Below are positions 7,472 through 15,556 of a DNA stretch of 64,000 bases, piece by piece (position 1 is the stretch's first letter; each line of letters opens with the position of its first letter). The translations under genes and the position numbers were made by a program. Source of the stretch: Lysobacter sp. CFH 32150 (GTDB lineage: Bacteria > Pseudomonadota > Gammaproteobacteria > Xanthomonadales > Xanthomonadaceae). The stretch is from NCBI RefSeq assembly GCF_022758295.1, contig NZ_JALDWJ010000002.1, positions 372,001-436,000 of the forward strand, given 5' to 3'. Below the pieces are notes generated by a model that saw nothing but the letters and a program-made list of their open reading frames with translations, was not told the origin of the DNA and did no database searches.

Positions 7472-9997
7472 TTACTCGAACAACTGCAGCATTTCGTTCC
7501 AATGCGCGGCGCGTGCGGCCCCTTTACCACCGTCGAACGAGGCCAGTTCGCGTTGTTCAGTGGCGTACTTCTTCAAGTTGTCGAGCGCCAGGCCCTTCGA
7601 CTTGGCATATCCCACCAACTCTTCGAAGGGCACCGGATCCAGCTGGATCGAGAAAGTCGTCGTCACCGTTTCGTTCTGTGAGAGCGGGAACCAGTCGAAG
7701 GGGAATCCTTCCGTGGATTGCCCCGAATGATTGAGATTGACGGGACTGATCTGGACCTTGAGCAGCTTGGTGCCCAGGTACGCCGTGCCTTGGCCAGTGG
7801 CGTTGTCACTGCTGTAGGTGGACGAGATGATGACGTTGGCGTAGAACGTCGAGCCCGGAGCTACGACCGCCATGTCGAGATACTTCTCGCCGAGCGCTTC
7901 GAGCTGGGCTTTGATCGCCGGCTCGATGTTTTCCTTCATGTCTTTTTCGTGTTGCTCGTCGAGCATCTTGCCCCACACGTAGCTTGCGAGCGCCGCAGTC
8001 AGGGCGCTGAAGGCCATCCCCGCGCCGAAACCCGCCGCCCTCTTCAGCGTCGGCATGCGCGGCGTGATCCTGGGTGTCGAGCGAGGTGGACTAGGCGGCG
8101 GTATCGTTGTGGTAGCACCAGCCTTGGCGGGTGTCGGCGGCGTAGCTACCGTGATCTTCGGTGTGGTGGTGGTCGTCGTCGGCTTTTGCGCCGGTGGCTT
8201 GGTCGCTGGCGATGGTTTTTTCACTGTGACTGGCGCGGCGCCACTGACGATCGGCGGCTTGGTGCCTGGGGGTTGCGCCGTTGCCGGTTTGTTCTTCGCT
8301 CCAGGCTTCTTGCCCCCGGCTGTCGCGCCCGGGGGTGCGGACGTCGCTGGCTTCGGTGGTGGCACTTTCGCAGTGGCGGTTGTCGTCGATTTTTTCTTGC
8401 CAGCGCCGGTTTGCGACGACGTCGTGGCCGCTGGCGCCTTGTTACTGGCCTTACCGCCGCCTTTCGCCGGGGTCTTGTTCGCCGGGGGCGTCTGCGCCTT
8501 CTTGTCGGACTTTCCGCCTGCTTTCGCCGGAGCTTTCGACGCCGGGGCTTGGTCGCCCTTCTTTGCAGCCGGCGATGACTTGGCCACAGGCGGCGATGCG
8601 ACCTTTTTGGGAGGCGTCGTGGTTTTCTTGCTGGTCCCTGGTGCTTTTGTCGCAGGCTTGGCGCCGGGTTTCGGGCTCGCCGCCTTCTTCTTGCCGGCGT
8701 TTGCCGGAGGCTTCGCCTTCGACGGCGGAGGTGGGGCGGGCGGCTTGTAATCGTCCCGCTTGTGCGTGGTGGTGCCGAAGCGGACTTCGCTGACCGGCGA
8801 ACCTGTCCGGAAGAATTCGTGTTTCATCTCCTCCTGCACTTTCTTGCTCGGAGTGCGGGAGAAACTGATGATGATGCTTTCGCCGTCGGCCAGGTGCCTG
8901 CTGTTCTTGATCGCCTGATTGACGTAAGCCCTGGCGGTCGCCTTCGCCTTGGCCGGCGTCTGCATATCGATCTGGTCGGATTTCAGGTTGACGTGCACGC
9001 GCTCGAGCGAGCCGTCCTTCTTGCGCCGGTACAGCGAGTAATCCGGCTGTGCATAGTGATCCTTGCCCGCGCGCAATTCCTGGTCCTTGAGTTGCGGCCC
9101 ACCGGCGACGTTCTTGGTCTGGGGTGGTCCCGCCGTCTTGGCCGGCGTGCGTTGCAGTTCATCGAATGCGCCTTGGCGCTTGTTCTTATCCAGTTGCGAC
9201 CCAGGCGCCAGCTTCAACAGCTTCTGGTAGCGCTTGAGATCTTCCGTCTTGCGCTTGGGCGAACGGGTCTTGGCACCCGGCTGCTTGTAACTGTCTTCCA
9301 GGGCGCGCAGTTCTTTCTCGGCCTGCGCCTGTGTCATCTGGCTTTCCTGCTTGCCAGCGGTCGCACGCTCCTCCTTGCGCTGTTGCGTCTTTTCCTTGTC
9401 CTTCTTGCGCGGTGAATCCTCGCCCTCCTCCTCATCGTCAAACCGCGCGCGCTTGGGTTTGGGCTTACGCTTATCGTCGTCCGGCTGGCACATCGGTGCA
9501 GGTGCGGAAGCGCCACCGACCGCAATGGCCGCTTCGCCCTGCATGGACAGCGACGCAGCGGTGTCCGCAGATCGTTCCAACGGCCCGGTGCCCTCGAAGC
9601 TGGGCTGCGCCGCACCACCGCGGGATTGCTGCACGACATGCGCGAGTTCGTGCGCCAACAAATGCTGGCCTTCACGACTGTCCGGCTGGAAGCGGTTCCG
9701 GGCGAACACGACCTGCGATCCGACCGTATAGGCCTTCGCGCCAAAGTCGTCCGCCGCCTGTGTCGCTTGCGCGTCGGTATGCAGCCGGACGGCACTGAGG
9801 TCGGCGCCGAAGCGGGCGCCCATCTGCATCGCGATGGACGGAGGCAAGGGCTGCCCGCTTCCTGGCGGCAGCGCACGGCGCATGCCTGCCGGAATCGCCG
9901 TCGGTGCCGCAGAGCGCAAGGACTTGCGCTGCTCACGGGCCTTGGATTTACGACCGTGCTTTTTTTGAGGCTTGGCAGTGGACGCGGCATCAGCCAT
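7472..9997 (-). CDS. DUF4157 eCIS-associated protein with restriction-endonuclease-like central segment (candidate toxin cargo)
   Basis: 841 residues from the ATG at 9997 (MADAASTAK), which overlaps the AAA+ stop by 8 bases; longer in-frame starts run into that gene. Parts: a very basic N-terminus (KKHGRKSKAREQRKS); DUF4157 at about 48-128 with HELAHVVQQ (116-124); an acidic/basic charged region (about 180-260); a central fold at about 300-412 containing QPDYSLYRR (317-325) and VHVNLKSD (334-341), i.e. a D...hxK pattern like PD-(D/E)XK nucleases, followed by a helix and IIISFSRTPS; a P/A/K/T linker (about 418-650); a hydrophobic segment (656-677); and a C-terminal domain. The order matches the neighbouring DUF4157 protein, suggesting paralogues with different central modules. 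The nuclease call is an inference. Confidence 0.75.
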   Translation of the reverse strand: MADAASTAKPQKKHGRKSKAREQRKSLRSAAPTAIPAGMRRALPPGSGQPLPPSIAMQMGARFGADLSAVRLHTDAQATQAADDFGAKAYTVGSQVVFARNRFQPDSREGQHLLAHELAHVVQQSRGGAAQPSFEGTGPLERSADTAASLSMQGEAAIAVGGASAPAPMCQPDDDKRKPKPKRARFDDEEEGEDSPRKKDKEKTQQRKEERATAGKQESQMTQAQAEKELRALEDSYKQPGAKTRSPKRKTEDLKRYQKLLKLAPGSQLDKNKRQGAFDELQRTPAKTAGPPQTKNVAGGPQLKDQELRAGKDHYAQPDYSLYRRKKDGSLERVHVNLKSDQIDMQTPAKAKATARAYVNQAIKNSRHLADGESIIISFSRTPSKKVQEEMKHEFFRTGSPVSEVRFGTTTHKRDDYKPPAPPPPSKAKPPANAGKKKAASPKPGAKPATKAPGTSKKTTTPPKKVASPPVAKSSPAAKKGDQAPASKAPAKAGGKSDKKAQTPPANKTPAKGGGKASNKAPAATTSSQTGAGKKKSTTTATAKVPPPKPATSAPPGATAGGKKPGAKNKPATAQPPGTKPPIVSGAAPVTVKKPSPATKPPAQKPTTTTTTPKITVATPPTPAKAGATTTIPPPSPPRSTPRITPRMPTLKRAAGFGAGMAFSALTAALASYVWGKMLDEQHEKDMKENIEPAIKAQLEALGEKYLDMAVVAPGSTFYANVIISSTYSSDNATGQGTAYLGTKLLKVQISPVNLNHSGQSTEGFPFDWFPLSQNETVTTTFSIQLDPVPFEELVGYAKSKGLALDNLKKYATEQRELASFDGGKGAARAAHWNEMLQLFE

Positions 9998-12062
9998 AAC
10001 GCAACTCACCGTCATTGACTGGAGCAATCGACTCCAGCGACACAAGGTCGATTTCGCCCAACGTCTTGCCCGCCTTCTGCAACTCGCGACGCACGCCGTG
10101 AATCAGGTGGCGCATGCCGACCGGTTCGCCATCGCTTGCCGCGAAGAAGGCGGCCGCCAGCGCTGCATTCTTGATGTTCCCGCCGGAGAGCTTGAAACGC
10201 GCCGCCAGCGTGGCGAAATCGATGCCTTCCGCGAGCGGCGTATCGCTGGGCCAGATCCGGCGCCAGATGCGCTCGCGGTCCGCTGCGTCCGGGAACGGGA
10301 ACAGCACCGTGTACGTCAGGCGACGGAGGAAGGCCTCGTCCAGGTTCTGTTTCAAGTTGGTGGCGAGGATGGCGAGGCCTTCGTATTCCTCCATCTTCTG
10401 CAGCAGGTAGGCGACTTCGAGGTTGGCATAGCGATCGTGCGCGTCGCGCACTTCGGATCGCTTGCCGAAAATCGCATCGGCCTCGTCGAAGAACAGGATC
10501 GCGTTGGTCTGCCTGGCCGCGACGAAAATGCGATCCAGGTTCTTTTCTGTTTCGCCGATGTATTTGCTGACGACGGTCGCCAGGTCGATCTTGTACAGAT
10601 CCAGCCCGAGTTCGGCGGCCATCACCTCGCAGGCCATCGTCTTGCCGGTGCCGGAGCCGCCCGCGAACAACGCCGACGTGCCTTTGCCCAGCGTCATGCG
10701 TGCACCGAAGCCCCAGGTCTCGAAGACCTTGGCGTTGTGCTCCAGGCGTGCGCAGATCTCGCGCAGTTGCCGATGCGCATCGACCGGAAGCACGAGATCC
10801 TCCCAGCGATGAGCCGGCCCGACCTTGCGTGCGAGTTTGGCCAGCTCGAATGAACCCTGTGAACGCGACGCATTGGCGAAGTCCTCGAGCAGCGGCTTCG
10901 CGACCCGCCGACCTTGCAAGCGCGCAAGATGCCGGGCCGTGGCAGCGGCGGCGCGTATTTGCGCGGGCATGAGGTGATAACGGCCTGCGAGCGTAACGAG
11001 CTCGTCTTCCGACAACGGAGATCGATCGGTGGACAATGTCTCGCGCCACAGATCGGTACTCTTCGCGATAGAGTGCGTGCCGAACTCAATCGTCAGCGCC
11101 GCCAAGGGTCGTCGTCCGTTCCATGGCAACGCCTTGCTGCTGGCAATGATGCTGATGCCGCCATCGTCGGCGAGATCGTCGAGGAAGCGTTGCAACTCCG
11201 GCAACGGCGACGCGTCCATCAGTGAATCGAGCCCTTCGATGTACAGGATCGCGTCCTGCAGCCAGGCCTCACGGAACAGGGGCGTCACCAGTTCGGCGAA
11301 ATCACCCAGGCTGTAGGCGTAGGCCAGGTCGGCGACCAGCAGCTTCGCGCCCCTGTTTGCGGCCAGCGCCAAAGCCGCATCGCGCCGCCCGCTCCCCGCC
11401 GGCCCCTGGAAGATGAGCTGCAGTGGTGTGCGGTGGCTCGATGCATGCGCCACCAAGGCATCCACGCGCCGCCGCTCGGCATCTTCGGTAACACTGGCTG
11501 GGCCTGCCTGCAGCAAGCGACAGAATCGCGCCAGGCGCGGATCCAGCCCGTCGCCGTAGAAGAGCGTGCGTAGTATCTGCGGATCCGGGGCGAGTGCCGC
11601 GCTCCGCAACGGATCGAGTCCGCGCGTTGCCGGCTCGATCAGGCTCAGCAAGCGATGCCGGAACAGCGGAGCATCCCAGGTAAAACGATCGAACGCCGCG
11701 AAATACTCGGACTGCGCACCGCATAGCAACGCCAAGCAGGTCGCGCAGTCGGGCCGCATCGGACCGCTGCCGTTTCGGACCCTGGCGTAACGTCGCTCGA
11801 ATGAGCGATCGAGCTCGGGCGCGATCGCCATGACCAGCACCGCTGCATCGAATTCACCCAGATCGAAGGTCTCCATCAGCCACGCGAATCGCGGCTCCGT
11901 CCGGAGTGGCGCGATCAGGGCCAGGGGCTCGCAATGCCCGGTCACCATGTCGGCGTGCTGGTCCAGATGACCCGCGAGGATCGCCAGCGATTCGCTCCAC
12001 GCAGTCGCGGCGGAGGGACTGGCAATCGCCGGATCCTGCATGACCGTTTCCGCGGCGCTCAC
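9990..12062 (-). CDS. eCIS AAA+ ATPase (Afp15-like)
   Basis: 690 residues. The C-terminal half holds a complete AAA+ module: Walker A GGSGTGKTMACEV, Walker B ILFFDEADAIFGKRSE, a sensor-like LAILATNLKQNLDEAFLRR and an arginine-rich finger region. The N-terminal half has a second, degenerate P-loop (FQGPAGSGRRDAAL) with a following LYIEGLDSLMD that resembles a Walker B lacking the usual acidic pair. An intact C-terminal and a decayed N-terminal ATPase half is normal for the large ATPases of eCIS clusters, which act in particle assembly and are not injected. It overlaps the upstream gene as ATGA and the downstream DUF4157 gene by 8 bases. Confidence 0.9.
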   Translation of the reverse strand: MSAAETVMQDPAIASPSAATAWSESLAILAGHLDQHADMVTGHCEPLALIAPLRTEPRFAWLMETFDLGEFDAAVLVMAIAPELDRSFERRYARVRNGSGPMRPDCATCLALLCGAQSEYFAAFDRFTWDAPLFRHRLLSLIEPATRGLDPLRSAALAPDPQILRTLFYGDGLDPRLARFCRLLQAGPASVTEDAERRRVDALVAHASSHRTPLQLIFQGPAGSGRRDAALALAANRGAKLLVADLAYAYSLGDFAELVTPLFREAWLQDAILYIEGLDSLMDASPLPELQRFLDDLADDGGISIIASSKALPWNGRRPLAALTIEFGTHSIAKSTDLWRETLSTDRSPLSEDELVTLAGRYHLMPAQIRAAAATARHLARLQGRRVAKPLLEDFANASRSQGSFELAKLARKVGPAHRWEDLVLPVDAHRQLREICARLEHNAKVFETWGFGARMTLGKGTSALFAGGSGTGKTMACEVMAAELGLDLYKIDLATVVSKYIGETEKNLDRIFVAARQTNAILFFDEADAIFGKRSEVRDAHDRYANLEVAYLLQKMEEYEGLAILATNLKQNLDEAFLRRLTYTVLFPFPDAADRERIWRRIWPSDTPLAEGIDFATLAARFKLSGGNIKNAALAAAFFAASDGEPVGMRHLIHGVRRELQKAGKTLGEIDLVSLESIAPVNDGELRYG

Positions 12063-12349
12063 GAGCGGTTCCCCGACGTGCCCGACGCACCTTCGCCGCG
12101 TACGGCGTCGTCCGACCAGCCGAACTCGCGTTCGTAACGCAGCAACGAGTCGCCCAGGCTTTCGTACAAGGCTCTTGCGTAGATCGGGTGCGTGATGATC
12201 CGTGTGTGCATTGCGGCGTCTTCTTCCTCCGACAGCTGCTGGCCGAACTCGAGAACGACTTCAAATGCGTTGTAGCCAATGTTGAAAGCGTTGGCGTAAC
12301 GGCGGACGCGAGTCGAAAGGTCGACCTGCTCTTTGCGCTCGTCGGCCAT
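12059..12349 (-). CDS. Small DUF3467-like protein, first gene of the eCIS operon
   Basis: 96 residues from the ATG at 12349 (MADERKEQVDL), which is preceded by a GGGAGA ribosome-binding site. The core YANAFNIGYNAFEVVLEFGQ and the later HTRIITHPIYARALYESL follow the pattern of DUF3467 proteins (Y.N.F.IG.N.FE...DFG, R...SP..AK.L...L), small proteins often found with phage-tail-like and eCIS loci. The function is unknown. The last 20 residues are a Gly/Ser-rich tail. It is the first coding region after the sigma-54-like promoter and is coupled by ATGA to the ATPase gene. A longer frame upstream of 12349 exists but would cover the promoter, so I reject it. Confidence 0.75.
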   Translation of the reverse strand: MADERKEQVDLSTRVRRYANAFNIGYNAFEVVLEFGQQLSEEEDAAMHTRIITHPIYARALYESLGDSLLRYEREFGWSDDAVRGEGASGTSGNRS

Positions 12350-12408
12350 GTCGTCTCCCGATTCGCCTGCCATCGCTGACAGGAGCGCCCGCGACGATGG
12401 CAAGCAAC

Positions 12409-12423
12409 GCACATCGCGTGCCA
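12409..12423 (-). promoter_or_regulatory. Sigma-54 (-24/-12) promoter for the eCIS operon
   Basis: On the minus strand the sequence reads TGGCACG-CGAT-GTGC, against the sigma-54 consensus TGGCACG-N4-TTGC. The invariant GG and GC are correctly spaced and there is one mismatch in the -12 element. Transcription would start near 12397, leaving a leader of about 48 nt before the DUF3467-like gene. The adjacent activator gene makes the assignment stronger. Confidence 0.75.
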
Positions 12424-12580
12424 ACGCGGTCTGGCGCCGGCGATCTGCACGCAACGCGTTGAAGACAGTGGGATTTCCTGGACGACGCGATGCGGTCGTG
12501 CGCTTGCGTGGAGATGTCGACTGTTACATCGAGCAATCACGTGCAACGCAGCAGGCAGTTCGTTCTTGGACGTCTGCAGG

Positions 12581-12608
12581 TGTCACATGCTGATGTGACA
12601 CTGTCACA
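12581..12608. promoter_or_regulatory. Palindromic enhancer candidate for the sigma-54 activator
   Basis: TGTCACATGCTGATGTGACA is a perfect 8-bp inverted repeat with a 4-base spacer, and it is followed at once by a further half-site, CTGTCACA, which forms a second overlapping palindrome with the preceding TGTGACA. It lies about 190 bp upstream of the inferred sigma-54 start site and just downstream of the activator gene, the normal place for an activator-binding site. A weaker related pair (GATGT...ACATC) occurs at about 12513-12530. Confidence 0.6.
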
Positions 12609-12652
12609 CCGATCCGATACATGCGCCTCGCAACGGCTCAGCTGGCCGCAGA

Positions 12653-13615
12653 TCAATCCAGCGGCTTGGTGATCTGGTATTTGGTCAGCTTGCGATACAG
12701 CGTCATGCGCGACCAATGCAGCTCCTTGGCTGCCCTACATTTGTTCCAGTGGGTCGCGAACAGCGCTGTCAGGATGCGTTCCCGCTCGGAGGCTTCGGCC
12801 CGCTCCAGCCCGTCGAGGCAGCGTTGCACGACAGGCGGCAGATGCTGCAACTGCACAAGTCCGTGCGGCGGATCGATGAACAGCGACTCGGCCACGTTCC
12901 TCAGCTCGCGGATATTGCCTGGCCAGGGATGGCGCAACAGGCAGTCAAGCGCTTCGGACGAAGTGCCGTCGATGGCAATGCCGATGTGTTGGCCTATTTC
13001 CTCAAGGAAGTGCGCGAACAGCAGCGGGATGTCTTCGCGCCGCTGGCGCAACGGAGGCACATGGATGCGCGCGACATTGAGGCGGAAGAACAAGTCGGGA
13101 CGGAAGCGCTTTTCGGCCACCATGGATTCAAGATCGCGATTGGTCGACGCGATGATGCGTACATCGACGGATTCGCTGCGCCGGGCTCCGATCCGGAAGA
13201 CCTCCTGCTCCTCGATCACGCGCAGCAGCTTGGCCTGGGCCGGAAACGACAGATCGCCGATCTCGTCGAGCAGCAACGTGCCTTTGTCCGCCAGTTTGAA
13301 CTTGCCCGGATAGGACTGCTGCGCCCCCGTGAATGCCCCGCGTTCGTAACCGAACAATTCGCTCTCGATCAGGGTGTCCGGGATCGCCGCGCAATTGATG
13401 CACATCATGGCTTGCTGCGCACGCCGGCTTCGCGAGTGCACGTACCTGGCCAGGTGGTCCTTGCCTGTCCCGGTTTCTCCAGTGATGAGGAGAGTGCTGT
13501 CGGTCCTGGCAACTTTTTCGGCATACGCGAACAGGCTGGTCATCAGCCCGCTTTTGCCCACCAGCGGTCGTTCCGTCAGCCTCAAGGCGGCCACCCATCC
13601 CAAAGTTAGGTGCAC
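12653..13615 (-). CDS. Sigma-54-dependent activator without receiver domain
   Basis: 320 residues from a GTG at 13615; no good ribosome-binding site is seen, and an internal ATG (MTSLFAYAEKV) is an alternative. It is an NtrC-family AAA+ activator: Walker A GETGTGKD at 46-53, the sigma-54 contact loop GAFTGA at 93-98, Walker B GTLLLDEIGDL at 112-122, a sensor segment VRIIASTNRDL, the RFRPDLFFRLNV and RHPWPGNIREL signatures, and a C-terminal Fis-type helix-turn-helix (KCRAAKELHWSRMTLYRKL). The N-terminus is only about 20 residues long, so there is no receiver, GAF or PAS domain, and activity must be set by expression or by a separate partner. It is co-oriented with and next to the eCIS operon, which carries a matching promoter and palindrome, so the eCIS operon is its likely target. 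Confidence 0.92.
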   Translation of the reverse strand: MHLTLGWVAALRLTERPLVGKSGLMTSLFAYAEKVARTDSTLLITGETGTGKDHLARYVHSRSRRAQQAMMCINCAAIPDTLIESELFGYERGAFTGAQQSYPGKFKLADKGTLLLDEIGDLSFPAQAKLLRVIEEQEVFRIGARRSESVDVRIIASTNRDLESMVAEKRFRPDLFFRLNVARIHVPPLRQRREDIPLLFAHFLEEIGQHIGIAIDGTSSEALDCLLRHPWPGNIRELRNVAESLFIDPPHGLVQLQHLPPVVQRCLDGLERAEASERERILTALFATHWNKCRAAKELHWSRMTLYRKLTKYQITKPLD

Positions 13616-13899
13616 GCGGATGCGCGCAGCCCAGCGAACTGGCTTGTTTCGTCGCCAGATTGGGCTGCCACGCCGATCCGGGGACCTTCAATCGCATACA
13701 GAAATGACAGCCGCAATGCATGAATGCAGAGAATGGCGGTAAGCGCAGCTTCCTAGGCGTGGAATACGGCGCTGCCAGGCGGCAACGGTTACCTTTGGAG
13801 AGCCGTACTGGACGAGTTGACGTAAGAATTGCTGTCCGGCAAGTACAGGTTTACTCGTTTCATAGAGCAGGCATAGGCCACACAAGGAAAGGAGGCTCC

Positions 13900-14259
13900 A
13901 TGCACACCTGTTCTTCACGCGTACGCAAGGCCCGTGCACTTGCGTCGATATCCCAGGCGGAACTGGCGCGCCGCATCGGCGTACAGCGCAGCGCAGTCAC
14001 GCAATGGGAACGGCAAGGCGGCACGCTGCCCAACGTCGAGCACATGATGAGGATCGCGCTGGAAACAGGCGTCTACTTCGAGTGGCTAGCGACCGGGCGC
14101 GGCCCGTGCCGGCCCGATGATGGCGAACTCACCTCCGCGGTGCTTGTCGCCGAATATGCGAAGGATGACTATGAAAGCCATGCGTTGATGCATTTGCGAC
14201 GTTTGCCAGTCCAACGCAAGAAGGCAGCGCTCGACATCCTCGAGATATTGGCGCGCTGA
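13900..14259 (+). CDS. XRE-family small transcriptional regulator
   Basis: 119 residues. The start at 13900 is set by a strong AAAGGAGG four bases upstream; the open frame reaches further back without a good site. The N-terminal 65 residues form an XRE-type helix-turn-helix: VRKARALASISQAELARRIG, then VQRSAVTQWER, then LPNVEHMMRIALETGV. The ending FEWLATGRG is typical of Cro/CI-like repressors that resemble phage regulators. The C-terminal half (VLVAEYAKDDYE..ALMHLRRLPVQRKKAALDILEIL) looks like a short oligomerisation helix pair. It diverges from the sigma-54 activator and may regulate it, but this is only positional inference. No other prophage gene is near. Confidence 0.85.
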   Translation: MHTCSSRVRKARALASISQAELARRIGVQRSAVTQWERQGGTLPNVEHMMRIALETGVYFEWLATGRGPCRPDDGELTSAVLVAEYAKDDYESHALMHLRRLPVQRKKAALDILEILAR

Positions 14260-14261
14260 TT

Positions 14262-14283
14262 CTTGGTTACGCCAAGCTTTTTT
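14262..14283 (+). terminator. Short intrinsic terminator after the XRE gene
   Basis: CTTGG-TTACG-CCAAG forms a 5-bp stem followed by CTTTTTT, just after the stop at 14259. The stem is short, so it may be weak. Confidence 0.45.
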
Positions 14284-14293
14284 GAAGCAAGGC

Positions 14294-15556
14294 CTAATCA
14301 AGCAGATCCGGATGCCGCACCTGTCCGTCGCCGCGCACGACATAGCGTTCGATGGTCAGCGATTCCAGCCCCATCGGGCCGTAGGCGTGCAGGCGTGTGG
14401 TGGAGATGCCGATTTCGGCGCCAAGGCCAAGTTCGCCACCGTCGTTGAAGCGCGACGAGGCGTTGACCATCACCGCCGAACTGCGCAGGCCGTGCACGAA
14501 GGCTTCGGCCGCAGCGGCATCGTTGCTGGCGATGACTTCGGTGTGGTCGGATCCGTAGCGGCGGATGTGCGCGAGTGCGGTTTCGAGCGAGTCGACCACG
14601 CGTACGGCGATGATCAGGTCGAGGAATTCGGCGGCGTAATCGTCGTCGTCGGCGGCGATCGCCGGTGCGAACAAGGCTCGCGTGCGCTCGTCGCCGCGTA
14701 TTTCGACGCCCCGCTCCGCCAACGCGGACAGCGCTTCAGGCAGGAAGCTCTCGGCGATGTCTGCATGCACCAGCAGCGTTTCCAGCGCATTGCACACGCC
14801 CGGGCGCGATGCCTTGCCGTCGAGCAACAGGCGCGTGGCGAGCTGCGGGTCGGCGGCGCGGTCGACGTATAGGTGACAGACGCCCTTGTAATGCTTGATC
14901 ACCGGCACCCGCGCATGTTCGGCGACGAAGCGGATCAGGCTCTCGCCGCCGCGCGGGATCGCCAGGTCGATCAGGTCGGTGAGCTGCAGCAGTTCCAGCA
15001 CGTGTTCGCGTGCGGTGTCCTCGATCAGCACCAGCGCCGCCTCGGGCAGACCGCACTCGCGCAGGGCGCGGTGCAGGCTGGCCGCGATGGCCTTGTTGCT
15101 GGCCAACGCCTCGGAGCCACCACGCAGGATCACCGCATTGCCGGCCTTGAGACAGAGCGCAGCCGCATCGGCAGTCACGTTCGGGCGCGCTTCGTAGATC
15201 ATCGCGATCAGGCCGAGCGGGACGCGCACGCGTTCGATCACCAACCCGTTCGGTCGCGTCTCGCGACGGGTGACCTGGCCGACCGGATCGGGCAGCAACG
15301 CGATTTCGCGGAGCGCAGCGACGATGTTCGCGAGACGGCCTGCATCCAGCTTGAGGCGATCGAGCATAGCGCCGGTGGTGCCTGCCGCGTTGGCGCGCTT
15401 TAGGTCGCTGGCGTTGGCAGCGAGGATGGTGTCTCGACCTTCCTCGACTTTGTTCGCCATCGTTGCGATCAGACGCGCGCGCTGCGGCGCATCGAGTGCG
15501 GCGATCGCCTGCGCAGCGTCGCGTGCACGTTCGGCGAGGTTGCGGACGTAACTCAT
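14294..15556 (-). CDS. proA: Glutamate-5-semialdehyde dehydrogenase (gamma-glutamyl phosphate reductase)
   Basis: 420 residues. It catalyses the NADPH-dependent reduction of glutamyl-5-phosphate to the semialdehyde, the second step of proline synthesis. Visible signatures: [20 protein letters not shown] at about 114-133, [16 protein letters not shown] at 136-151, the catalytic cysteine in [13 protein letters not shown] (Cys255), and C-terminal [20 protein letters not shown]. Length is normal. It overlaps proB by 4 bases (ATGA) and is the last gene of the arginine/proline run. No clear terminator is seen after it; the XRE gene ends convergently 34 bases away. Confidence 0.97.
   Translation of the reverse strand: MSYVRNLAERARDAAQAIAALDAPQRARLIATMANKVEEGRDTILAANASDLKRANAAGTTGAMLDRLKLDAGRLANIVAALREIALLPDPVGQVTRRETRPNGLVIERVRVPLGLIAMIYEARPNVTADAAALCLKAGNAVILRGGSEALASNKAIAASLHRALRECGLPEAALVLIEDTAREHVLELLQLTDLIDLAIPRGGESLIRFVAEHARVPVIKHYKGVCHLYVDRAADPQLATRLLLDGKASRPGVCNALETLLVHADIAESFLPEALSALAERGVEIRGDERTRALFAPAIAADDDDYAAEFLDLIIAVRVVDSLETALAHIRRYGSDHTEVIASNDAAAAEAFVHGLRSSAVMVNASSRFNDGGELGLGAEIGISTTRLHAYGPMGLESLTIERYVVRGDGQVRHPDLLD

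Larger units (their letters stand above)
12350..12652. other. Intergenic control region between the activator and eCIS genes
   Basis: 303 bases with no convincing gene. It contains the sigma-54-like promoter (12409-12423) and the TGTCACA-type palindromes (12581-12608). The stretch between them, about 160 bp, would be the looping segment between enhancer and promoter. No clear intrinsic terminator follows the activator gene, so read-through into the eCIS operon is possible. Confidence 0.6.

Noticed and set aside
12411-12423. Alternative sigma-54 -12 element TTGC at 12401-12407 side
   Set aside because: With this TTGC the spacing from TGGCACG would be 9 bases rather than 4, so GTGC at the right distance is the better -12 element.
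13616-13899. Gap between the sigma-54 activator and the XRE gene as a phage-like immunity region
   Set aside because: No operators or second repressor are visible; only the strong RBS of the XRE gene stands out.
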